A DNA stretch of 7,670 bases from Labilibaculum sp041595635 (GCF_041595635.1 NZ_JBFHJW010000102.1:1-7670); one strand, 5' to 3'; shown: positions 1-5,699, counted from the stretch's first letter. The notes: generated from the sequence alone by a model not told the origin. A program made the numbers and translations.

Positions 1-965
1 GGATGATCTTTTAGTAGACTCACAAATAGTTCTCCTTTTCGCTGCACATCGGCTACAATGTTTTCCTCTAACAGAACTTCCAAGGCCGCATTGGCAGCAG
101 CGCAACAAACTGGGTGTCCACCGAAAGTTGTAATATGCCCTAACATCGGTTTCGATTTAAAGGAATCTAAAATTTCCTTGCTTGAAATAAAAGCTCCAAT
201 TGGCATTCCGCCTCCCATAGATTTTGCCAGGCAAAGAATATCCGGTACCACATCGAAATGTTCGAAAGCAAATAGTTTTCCTGTTCTTCCAAAACCCATT
301 TGTACCTCATCGAAAATCAGCAAGGCACCCATTTCGGTGCAACGCTTACGCAAAGTTTGAATGTACTCCTTGCTTGGAATAATCATTCCTCCCTCAGACT
401 GTATAGGCTCTAAAATTACGCAGGCTGTTCTTTCAGTAATCTGATCTAAGTCGGCTAATTCTCCAAATTCAATCATACGAATATCCGGCAGTAAGGGACG
501 AAAAGCATTTTTCATTTCCTCATCGCACAAAACACTCAAAGCTCCATGAGTGCTTCCGTGATATGATCTTGTAAAGTGGATAATTTCCGATCGCCCGGTA
601 TAACGTTTGGCCAATTTCATGGCTCCTTCGTTGGCTTCACTACCCGAATTCACGAAGTAGACAGAATTCAGATTTCCAGGCAGATTATCGGCCAATAGCT
701 TGGCCAGCTTAACCTGAGGAGTTTCAATAAACTCACCATACACCATTAGGTGCATGTATTTATCAACCTGATCTTTTATAGCTTGGCGAACACGTGGATG
801 TCCGTGTCCGAGGTTACTAACAGAAACACCCGAAACGAGATCCAAATATGGCTTTCCCTCCGGGCTATACATATATATTCCTTCTGCTCTTTCAATTTCC
901 AAGGCAATTGGAAAATCGGAAGTTGTTGCTACATGTTGCAGAAATAATTGTCGATTGGTAATCAT
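1..965 (-). CDS. Class III PLP-dependent aminotransferase (acetylornithine/GABA aminotransferase-like), 3' end cut off
   Basis: My own translation from the ATG at 965-963 is open for 321 codons to the window edge. The protein is a fold-type I, class III aminotransferase, cytosolic, moving an amino group between an omega- or alpha-amino donor and a 2-oxo acid through pyridoxal phosphate. Visible motifs are VSGVSVSNLGHGHP (about residues 44-57), NSGSEAN (106-112, cofactor phosphate region), SYHGST (134-139), FDEVQMGFGRTG (218-229, with D219 expected to contact the pyridine nitrogen), K248 in LAKSMGGGMPIGA as the Schiff-base lysine, and TTFGGHP before the cut. Family members are usually near 390-430 residues, so roughly 70-110 C-terminal residues are missing. 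It resembles the Bacteroidota proteins often labelled 'aspartate aminotransferase family protein'; the true substrate cannot be read from sequence. It lies 54 bp behind the LytTR gene on the same strand, with no good promoter between them. Family is sure, substrate is not. Confidence 0.93.
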   Translation of the reverse strand, partial: MITNRQLFLQHVATTSDFPIALEIERAEGIYMYSPEGKPYLDLVSGVSVSNLGHGHPRVRQAIKDQVDKYMHLMVYGEFIETPQVKLAKLLADNLPGNLNSVYFVNSGSEANEGAMKLAKRYTGRSEIIHFTRSYHGSTHGALSVLCDEEMKNAFRPLLPDIRMIEFGELADLDQITERTACVILEPIQSEGGMIIPSKEYIQTLRKRCTEMGALLIFDEVQMGFGRTGKLFAFEHFDVVPDILCLAKSMGGGMPIGAFISSKEILDSFKSKPMLGHITTFGGHPVCCAAANAALEVLLEENIVADVQRKGELFVSLLKDH

Positions 966-1019
966 AGACAGAAATTTAATTTGAATACAAAATTCAAAAA
1001 AAATCCTACCATTAAAAAA

Positions 1020-1727
1020 CTATCTGGTCATTAAATTTATATCTCCTAACAATTTATCTCGATAAGATTTGCCAATAGGAATTGCTTTAGAACCTCCTTC
1101 AACATCAATTACCACCGAATTATCCTCAATAACACCAATTTTACTCAAATTTACAATGTAGGAACGATGAATTCTTGAGAAACGCGTTGCAGGCATTTTC
1201 TCCTCAATGGCCTTCATGGTAAAATGAATGGTATATTTCTCATGATACGAATTAACCACCACGTAATTCTCTAAGGCTTCAATCCACAAAATATCGTCAT
1301 AATTTAAACGAACTAAGGCAGAATTACTCTTAATGAAAATTTCATTTTTATCCTGCATAAAGCCTTCGCTATTTTTGTAACGACGATTGGCTTTGCTTAC
1401 GGCTTTAAAAAAGCGGCTGTAACTGATCGGTTTTAATAAATAATCGGTAACATCATACTCAAAAGCTTCGAGAGCATATTGCTCTTTAGAGGAAATAATA
1501 ATAATTTGAGGGGTTGTATTTAAACTATTTAAAAATTCCATGCCACTCATCTCAGGCATTTCAATATCTAAAAAAATCAAATCAACGGGTTCATTTTTTT
1601 TGATATTATTTATGGCTTCAATTGCACTTGGATAAGAAGCTCCAAGTGAAAGAAAATCGGTTCTTTCTATATAACTCTCAACAACTTTCCTCGAAAGTTT
1701 ATCATCATCAATTACAACACAATTCAT
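1020..1727 (-). CDS. LytTR-family response regulator transcription factor
   Basis: This 235-residue protein has the standard two-domain layout of LytR/AlgR regulators. The receiver domain (about 1-118) shows the acidic pocket D7-D8-D9, phosphoacceptor D54 in IFLDIEMPEMSG, the switch serines S79/S80 and the conserved K99 in LLKP. The LytTR DNA-binding domain (about 128-230) shows IEALENYVVV (149-158) and the hallmark FSRIHRSYIVN (183-193). All receiver residues needed for phosphorylation are present. Phosphorylation by a sensor kinase should promote dimerisation and DNA binding, but no kinase gene is in the window, so the partner is unknown. The start ATG at 1727-1725 gives MNCVVIDDD, the normal receiver beginning. 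It sits 54 bp before the aminotransferase gene on the same strand, which is compatible with an operon. The 164-bp region upstream carries a candidate promoter and several dyads that could serve in its own control. Confidence 0.95.
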   Translation of the reverse strand: MNCVVIDDDKLSRKVVESYIERTDFLSLGASYPSAIEAINNIKKNEPVDLIFLDIEMPEMSGMEFLNSLNTTPQIIIISSKEQYALEAFEYDVTDYLLKPISYSRFFKAVSKANRRYKNSEGFMQDKNEIFIKSNSALVRLNYDDILWIEALENYVVVNSYHEKYTIHFTMKAIEEKMPATRFSRIHRSYIVNLSKIGVIEDNSVVIDVEGGSKAIPIGKSYRDKLLGDINLMTR

Positions 1728-1759
1728 ATAGTGGCGGTTAAATTTTGCTCAAAAACAGG

Positions 1760-1776
1760 TAAATACACTGTATTTA
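1760..1776. repeat. 17-bp perfect inverted repeat upstream of the LytTR gene
   Basis: TAAATACA (1760-1767), a single central C (1768) and TGTATTTA (1769-1776) form a perfect dyad with 8-bp arms. It ends 32 bp before the LytTR start codon and falls inside the leader if the promoter at 1799-1829 is right. A one-base centre is too tight for an RNA hairpin closed at full length, so a protein-binding site for a dimer is the more natural reading. No regulator can be named from sequence. Confidence 0.55.
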
Positions 1777-1798
1777 TCTCCTCGAAACTTCTCTTCAT

Positions 1799-1829
1799 CA
1801 AAAATAACAATCTTTTTACCATTTCCGAA
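1799..1829 (-). promoter_or_regulatory. Candidate Bacteroidota promoter for the LytTR gene
   Basis: On the minus strand TATTTTTG (1806-1799) matches the Bacteroidota -7 element TAnnTTTG. Exactly 19 bp upstream is TTCG (1829-1826), one mismatch from the -33 element TTTG. Transcription would begin near 1793, giving a leader of roughly 65 nt. The imperfect -33 box and the A/T-rich context make this moderate evidence only. Confidence 0.4.
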
Positions 1830-1865
1830 ATATTTCACTTAAATAATCCGATCCAAATTATTTAA
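1827..1865. repeat. Adjacent palindrome and 9-bp inverted repeat between trmH and the LytTR gene
   Basis: GAAATATTTC (1827-1836) is a perfect 10-bp palindrome that overlaps the candidate -33 box of the LytTR promoter. Three bases further on, TTAAATAAT (1839-1847) and ATTATTTAA (1857-1865) form a perfect 9-bp inverted repeat around a 9-base loop, starting 27 bp after the trmH stop. The stem is all A/T and no U-run follows it on the minus strand, so it is a poor intrinsic terminator. Operator or chance are both possible in such A/T-rich DNA. Confidence 0.4.
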
Positions 1866-1891
1866 CTTAATATTATTACATAAATTTCATA

Positions 1892-2578
1892 TCAATGCTT
1901 ATTCTTTTTTAAAAATTCATTGAGTAATTCGCTACCCGAGCGAACAGACTTTAAAAGCCAGTCTAATTTTAATTCGAATTTTTCATGATCAGACAGTTGC
2001 CAATTCACATGAGATTGACGCAAAGCTGTTGTTAAATGACTTAACACTAAAGCTGCTGAAACTGAGATATTAAAACTTTCTGTAAAACCATACATGGGAA
2101 TTTTTACGAATTCATCGGCATTCTTCATCACCTCATCCGACAAGCCCGTCAGTTCTGTTCCAAAAAAGAAAGCTGCTTTTCCCTTACTCAAATCAAAATC
2201 GGGTAACAATATATCATTTCTATGGGGCGAGGTTGCTACAATCCGGTATCCTTGCTTTCTTAATTTTGAAATTGCAGCATTTGTATTTTGTTTCTCCTGG
2301 TTGTATTGGTGCAAATTAACCCATTTCGAAGAGCCCATTACAACATCTGGATTTAGATGAAATTCATTATGATTTTCGATTACATGTAAATCCTGAATTC
2401 CGAAACAATCGCATGAACGCATAACAGCACTCGCATTTTGCGGCTGAAAAATATCCTCCAAAACAACAGTTATGTACCTCGTCCTATTTTCGATATTTTT
2501 ATCCAATAAATCTTTACGTCTTTCATTGGTAAATTTTTCAAGAAAATGAACTGCCTCTTTTACTATTTTCTTCTCCAT
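1892..2578 (-). CDS. trmH: TrmH/SpoU-family RNA 2'-O-methyltransferase
   Basis: The 228-residue protein is a SPOUT methyltransferase that moves a methyl group from S-adenosylmethionine to a ribose 2'-OH; closest by architecture is TrmH, which makes Gm18 in the tRNA D-loop. All three SpoU motifs are visible. Motif 1 has N48 and R54 in PQNASAVMRSCD (the arginine is catalytic in TrmH). Motif 2 is FFFGTELTGLS (137-147) with E142. Motif 3 is IPMYGFTESFNISVSAAL (160-177), with S168 and N170 in the knot that binds the methyl donor. Length is nearly that of E. coli TrmH (229), with a short N-terminal helix region and a C-terminal tail but no L30e-like RNA-binding extension of the RlmB type. Gm18 is therefore the likely product, but target RNA is inferred. 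Its ATG lies just behind the HU terminator, so it is likely expressed by read-through or from an unrecognised promoter. Confidence 0.9.
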   Translation of the reverse strand: MEKKIVKEAVHFLEKFTNERRKDLLDKNIENRTRYITVVLEDIFQPQNASAVMRSCDCFGIQDLHVIENHNEFHLNPDVVMGSSKWVNLHQYNQEKQNTNAAISKLRKQGYRIVATSPHRNDILLPDFDLSKGKAAFFFGTELTGLSDEVMKNADEFVKIPMYGFTESFNISVSAALVLSHLTTALRQSHVNWQLSDHEKFELKLDWLLKSVRSGSELLNEFLKKNKH

Positions 2579-2595
2579 TTTCAGAAAATTAGGAA

Positions 2596-2629
2596 CAAAA
2601 AAAAGGAGGTATGATTTAATACACCCCCT
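2596..2629 (-). terminator. Intrinsic terminator of the HU gene
   Basis: On the minus strand AGGGGGTGT (2629-2621) pairs with ATACCTCCT (2612-2604) around an 8-base loop, giving a 9-bp stem with two G-U pairs. A run of seven T follows (2603-2597). It lies 26 bp after the HU stop codon. The end of the T-run is only 18 bp from the trmH start. Confidence 0.82.
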
Positions 2630-2655
2630 CTAATATCTTATGAATTGCACTTATA

Positions 2656-2928
2656 CTATTGTACAGAGTCTGCTAATTCAGAACCAGCTTTGAATTTAAT
2701 CACTTTTTTTGCTGGAATATTAATTGGTTTACCAGTTTGAGGATTTCTTCCAGTTCTAGCATCACGCTTAGAAACAGAAAAAGAACCAAATCCTACAAGG
2801 GCTACTCTATCATCTTCTTTTAATGCTTCAGTGGTAGTTTCAATGAAAGCATCTAATGCTTTTTTAGAATCAGCTTTAGTTAAACCTGCTTTGTTAGCAA
2901 TTGCGTCAATTAATTGAGCTTTGTTCAT
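2656..2928 (-). CDS. HU-family DNA-binding protein
   Basis: This 90-residue protein has the exact length and layout of bacterial HU. An N-terminal helix-turn-helix dimerisation part (about 1-40) is followed by a beta-saddle and the DNA-clamping arm. The family signature runs from GFGSF (46-50) through RDARTGRNPQTGKPINIP (55-72), with P63 at the arm tip where HU proteins wedge into DNA, and ends in VIKFKAGSEL. HU dimers bend and compact the nucleoid without strong sequence preference. The start at 2928 gives the usual MNKAQLIDAIA. The gene appears monocistronic: it has its own near-consensus promoter at 2980-3010 and its own terminator at 2596-2629. Bacteroidota genomes often carry several HU paralogues, so hupA or hupB cannot be assigned. 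IHF subunits are less likely given the overall fit to HU. Confidence 0.97.
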   Translation of the reverse strand: MNKAQLIDAIANKAGLTKADSKKALDAFIETTTEALKEDDRVALVGFGSFSVSKRDARTGRNPQTGKPINIPAKKVIKFKAGSELADSVQ

Positions 2929-2979
2929 AACGTTATAAAATTTTAGGGTTAAAAATTTGTTTTAATTTTGAATCATATA

Positions 2980-3010
2980 CAAATATAAAGGATTTCTAAT
3001 GGTTTGCAAA
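2980..3010 (-). promoter_or_regulatory. Near-consensus Bacteroidota promoter for the HU gene
   Basis: On the minus strand the -33 element TTTG (3010-3007) is followed by exactly 19 bp and the -7 element TATATTTG (2987-2980). Both match the consensus TTTG-N19-TAnnTTTG used by the primary sigma factor of Bacteroidota. Transcription would start near 2974, leaving a leader of roughly 45 nt before the HU start codon. That leader is A/T-rich and has no clear Shine-Dalgarno, which is normal for the phylum. Confidence 0.85.
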
Positions 3011-3024
3011 TTTACCATCAGAAA
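2993..3024. repeat. Inverted repeat centred on the -33 box of the HU promoter
   Basis: TTTCTAATGGT (2993-3003) and ACCATCAGAAA (3014-3024) are 11-bp arms that pair at 10 of 11 positions (A2998 against C3019) around a 10-bp spacer. The dyad centre, 3008.5, is also the centre of the -33 tetramer at 3007-3010, which itself lies in the palindrome TTTGCAAA (3003-3010). A dimeric protein bound here would cover the -33 element. This is an operator-like arrangement; the binding protein is unknown. Confidence 0.6.
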
Positions 3025-3355
3025 AAATAATAAATTTAACCTTTCAAAGATTACAACATAATAAAAAAGACATTTTTCATGCTATTCCCTATAAACAATA
3101 AAAAGAAGAATATTAATTAAATCATAAGTCTATTTAAAGATGATTCTTATTTAACTGCTTCGACTAAATGTTTGACTTGACCGTATTTATTTATGATCAA
3201 TATTATTTCACTAAAGCAAACAATTAAACACGAGCGCAAGTCACTAACTAACAGTGCTTTACGGTAGGGTAAACACAATCAAAAATAGACACAAACTGCA
3301 CTTAGGTGTCAGTTTTATCGCCCAATATTGATCTATATCATTATGAGATGATTAG
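3025..3355. other. Non-coding gap between the thrC terminator and the HU promoter
   Basis: No convincing coding sequence is present on either strand. The part from 3025 to about 3190 is A/T-rich and shows nothing I can name. The part from 3195 to 3333 is less A/T-rich inside and carries nested inverted repeats, listed separately. No tRNA-like fold was seen. Confidence 0.7.
3195..3333. repeat. 139-bp segment bounded by a 10-bp inverted repeat with internal hairpins
   Basis: GATCAATATT (3195-3204) and AATATTGATC (3324-3333) are perfect inverted repeats at the two ends, each flanked on the outside by TAT (3192-3194 and 3334-3336). Inside are two hairpins. The first is GTG-c-TTTAC / GTAAACAC around GGTAGG (3254-3276, 8 bp with one bulged C). 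The second is AAACTGCAC / GTG-t-CAGTTT around TTAG (3293-3315, 9 bp with one bulged T). This could be a structured small RNA with a closing helix, or a short non-autonomous inverted-repeat element. Neither reading is proven, and no clear promoter was found for it on either strand. Confidence 0.35.
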
Positions 3356-3389
3356 AAAAAAGGCTGTTCATTAGTAATGACAGCCTTTT
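3356..3389 (-). terminator. Intrinsic terminator of the thrABC operon
   Basis: On the minus strand AAAAGGCTGT (3389-3380 side reads into 3358-3367 pairing) forms a perfect 10-bp stem with ACAGCCTTTT. The loop region can add four further pairs (CATT with AATG). Six T in all close the signal (3361-3356). It begins 9 bp after the thrC stop codon. The plus strand has only four T after the stem, so termination in that direction would be weaker. Confidence 0.9.
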
Positions 3390-3397
3390 GATAGATT

Positions 3398-4693
3398 TTA
3401 TTTCTGGAGAAGAAAACGTTTAAAATCCGAAAAATCGGAACTTATAAAAGTGCTCTTTTTATCTTTTCCCAAACATTCTTTCAAGTAATCGGGAATTTTT
3501 ATTTCAGAAGAAAGAACCTTTTCCACCGTATCTTTAAATTTTGCGGGATGTGCAGTCTCTAGAAAGACTCCTATTTCTGTTTGTGTATTGAGGTATTTTT
3601 TCAATCCAAGATATCCAACAGCACCATGAGGGTCCAGAATGTAAGCAGTCCTATTATATACATCTGCAATTGCTTCTTCAGTTTCCTGATCGGAAAACCA
3701 GGCTCCCTTAATATCTTTACTTATTTCGGCATGATTTTTATGATACAATTCCATCATGCGAGCAAAATTACTGGGAGCTCCCACATCCATGGCATTGGAT
3801 ATAGTTTGCACAGAAGCTTTAGGCTCATATTTTCCTGTATCCAAATAATCTGGAACTATTTTATTCCTATTTGCAGAGGCAATGAAAGAATCAATTGGTA
3901 AGCCCATTTGCTTGGCCAACAAACCACCGGTTAGATTTCCATAATTGCCACTGGGAACCGAAAATACTACTTTTTTATTGCTAGGCTGTAACTGTGCCCA
4001 TGCATAAAAATAGTAAAAACTCTGTGGTAGCAATCGGGCAATATTGATTGAATTGGCTGAGGTAAGATTCAATTTTGCATTTAAATCATCGTCTCCAAAA
4101 GCCATTTTCACCATAGCCTGACAGTCGTCGAATGTACCATCAACCTCAAGAGCAGTTATATTTTGCCCCATTGTGGTTAATTGTTGTTCCTGAATTTGAC
4201 TTACTTTCCCTGCTGGATACAATATAATTACTTTTACACCTTCTACACCTAAAAAGCCATTGGCAACAGCACTTCCTGTATCTCCTGATGTAGCTACTAA
4301 AATGCTTACTTCTTCCTGATCCTTCTTAGCGAAAGCTCCTAAGCATCGTGACATAAATCTGGCTCCAACATCTTTAAAAGCACATGTTGGTCCATGAAAT
4401 AGCTCCAAAGTGCTCACCCCTTTTTCAATTGGCACCACAGGAATTGGAAAATTAAAGACCTCTTCTGCAATTTTTTTCAATTCTGAATCTGAGATATCAT
4501 CACCTACAAAATGTTTGGCTACCTCAAATCCTATTTCAGCCATGCTCAATTCTGGTAATCTCTTAAAGAATTCAGCACCTAAGTTCGGAATCGAAACAGG
4601 AAAAAACAATCCACTATCTGGCGCAAGCCCCTTAATTACAGCTTCTTTAAAACTGCATCGTATCTCTGGGTTATTTGTACTAAAGTATTTCAC
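3398..4693 (-). CDS. thrC: Threonine synthase
   Basis: The 431-residue enzyme converts O-phosphohomoserine to threonine with pyridoxal phosphate, the last step of the pathway encoded here. It is a fold-type II PLP enzyme of the long bacterial class. FHGPTCAFKDVGARF (99-113) carries the Schiff-base lysine K107, LVATSGDTGSAVA (132-144) is the substrate and cofactor loop, and SGNYGNLTGG (248-257) is the phosphate-binding glycine loop. The N-terminal domain begins MKYFSTNNPE and includes the family motif KGLAPDSGLFFP (21-32). Length is normal for the E. coli-type enzyme (428). The start is a GTG at 4693-4691; no in-frame ATG lies between it and the thrB stop, and the family consensus MKYxSTN fits this start exactly. 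It follows thrB after 57 bp and is the last gene before the terminator at 3356-3389. Confidence 0.97.
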   Translation of the reverse strand: MKYFSTNNPEIRCSFKEAVIKGLAPDSGLFFPVSIPNLGAEFFKRLPELSMAEIGFEVAKHFVGDDISDSELKKIAEEVFNFPIPVVPIEKGVSTLELFHGPTCAFKDVGARFMSRCLGAFAKKDQEEVSILVATSGDTGSAVANGFLGVEGVKVIILYPAGKVSQIQEQQLTTMGQNITALEVDGTFDDCQAMVKMAFGDDDLNAKLNLTSANSINIARLLPQSFYYFYAWAQLQPSNKKVVFSVPSGNYGNLTGGLLAKQMGLPIDSFIASANRNKIVPDYLDTGKYEPKASVQTISNAMDVGAPSNFARMMELYHKNHAEISKDIKGAWFSDQETEEAIADVYNRTAYILDPHGAVGYLGLKKYLNTQTEIGVFLETAHPAKFKDTVEKVLSSEIKIPDYLKECLGKDKKSTFISSDFSDFKRFLLQK

Positions 4694-4738
4694 AAGTCTA
4701 ATGTTTTCATATTCTGGAATCGAATCCCCTCCAATTCC
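4690..4738 (-). promoter_or_regulatory. thrC translation-initiation region with mini-ORF and looped GGAGGGG
   Basis: Before the GTG start of thrC an out-of-frame ATG (4710-4708) opens a six-codon reading frame, MKTLDL. Its TGA stop (4692-4690) overlaps the GTG in a GTGA arrangement. Upstream, GGAGGGG (4732-4726) is a strong Shine-Dalgarno-like string but lies 32 bp from the GTG and 15 bp from the mini-ORF ATG. It sits in the 13-base loop of a small GGAAT/ATTCC stem (4738-4716). This suggests termination-reinitiation at thrC; it is not proven. Confidence 0.35.
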
Positions 4739-4750
4739 TATTTCCTTTTC

Positions 4751-5686
4751 TTACAAAATTTTCACTCCGCTTTCGCTCACTTTGGATACATAAATTTTGT
4801 AATCCAAACCAGTACGCTTGTATACTGTATCCATGGCGGCAGCAATCACATCGGCAGTTTCCCTTCCATTTGCCAAAGCAAATACCGAAGGTCCCGAACC
4901 CGAAATACTGCATCCCAAGGCTCCTGCCTCCATAACAGATAGCTTCAATTCATCAAATTCGGGAATCAACACTTTACGTTGTGGCTCTACAATATGATCT
5001 TCGAGCGAACGACCAATTAAATCGTAATTCGAAGTATAGAGACCAGACATTAAACCAGCCACATTTCCCCATTGACGAATGGCCTTTTTCAATGGAATTT
5101 CGGGAGACAATATTTCTCTTGCTTCCTTGGTTTTGATTTCAATTTGTGGATGAATAACGGTGCACCATAATTCTGTTGGAGCCTGAATGTGGATCACATC
5201 CAATGGGTTATATCCTCGAATCAGACAAAATCCACCCAAAGTCGCAGGAGCTACATTATCAGCATGCACATCACCCGAAGCAACTTCTTCGCCTTTCATT
5301 GCAAAGTCGACTAGCTGCAATCTGGAATATGGTTTATTCAATAGCTCGTTTACAGCCACAACAGCACCAGCTGCACTTGCTGCACTTGAACCAATTCCAC
5401 TACCAGGCTTAATGTTCTTGATAATTTCAACATCAAATCCCTGATTGCTACCCAAATCATCCAACAACGCCTGAATGGCCACACTAGCCACATTCTTTAG
5501 TGGATCGGTAGGTAAATTCTCATAATCCTTTACGGGTTGAATCCTTATTATTTTCTGATCATTTTTTGTAATAATCATTTCATCTCCCACCCCATCGATG
5601 GCGAATCCTAATATATCGAAGCCACAACCAACGTTGGATACGCTGCCTGGAGCAAATACTTTTATACTATCTGACATTTTTTCCAT
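4751..5686 (-). CDS. thrB: Homoserine kinase, GHMP superfamily
   Basis: The enzyme phosphorylates L-homoserine with ATP to O-phosphohomoserine, the substrate of the next gene's product. Counting from the ATG at 5686 it has 311 residues, as in E. coli ThrB (310). Motif 1 is KVFAPGSVSNVGCGFDILGF (9-28). The GHMP ATP loop is PGSGIGSSAA (94-103). HADNVAP (141-147) forms part of the homoserine site, and the third motif GCSISGSGPSVFAL (258-271) closes the nucleotide pocket. The ATG at 5686 leaves 13 bp after the thrA stop. An ATG at 5677 (MSDSIKV, 308 residues) is about equally plausible, and both have A-rich leaders. An ATG at 5740 would add an unconserved stretch and overlap thrA by 41 bp, so I reject it. 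Spacing indicates an operon with thrA and thrC. Confidence 0.96.
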   Translation of the reverse strand: MEKMSDSIKVFAPGSVSNVGCGFDILGFAIDGVGDEMIITKNDQKIIRIQPVKDYENLPTDPLKNVASVAIQALLDDLGSNQGFDVEIIKNIKPGSGIGSSAASAAGAVVAVNELLNKPYSRLQLVDFAMKGEEVASGDVHADNVAPATLGGFCLIRGYNPLDVIHIQAPTELWCTVIHPQIEIKTKEAREILSPEIPLKKAIRQWGNVAGLMSGLYTSNYDLIGRSLEDHIVEPQRKVLIPEFDELKLSVMEAGALGCSISGSGPSVFALANGRETADVIAAAMDTVYKRTGLDYKIYVSKVSESGVKIL

Positions 5687-5699
5687 TTTTTGTAGCTGA

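Noticed and set aside
58..360. Plus-strand 100-codon open frame
   Set aside because: It is antisense to the aminotransferase, whose frame shows all expected family motifs. The plus-strand product has no recognisable domain.
3007..3014. Second -7-like element (TAAATTTG on the minus strand)
   Set aside because: No TTTG lies about 19 bp upstream (the nearest CAAA on the plus strand is 30 bp away), whereas the 2980-3010 pair fits the consensus exactly.
3293..3315. Hairpin as a stand-alone intrinsic terminator
   Set aside because: Only four T follow on the plus strand with no gene ending there, and on the minus strand the thrC terminator at 3356-3389 already does the job. The hairpin is kept only as part of the structured segment.
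4410..4793. Plus-strand 127-codon open frame across thrC start and thrB end
   Set aside because: It is antisense to two well-supported genes, its product is low in recognisable features, and it has no promoter or start context.
4707..4913. Minus-strand 68-codon frame over the thrB-thrC junction
   Set aside because: It overlaps the conserved C-terminal coding region of thrB in another frame, and its product resembles no family I know.
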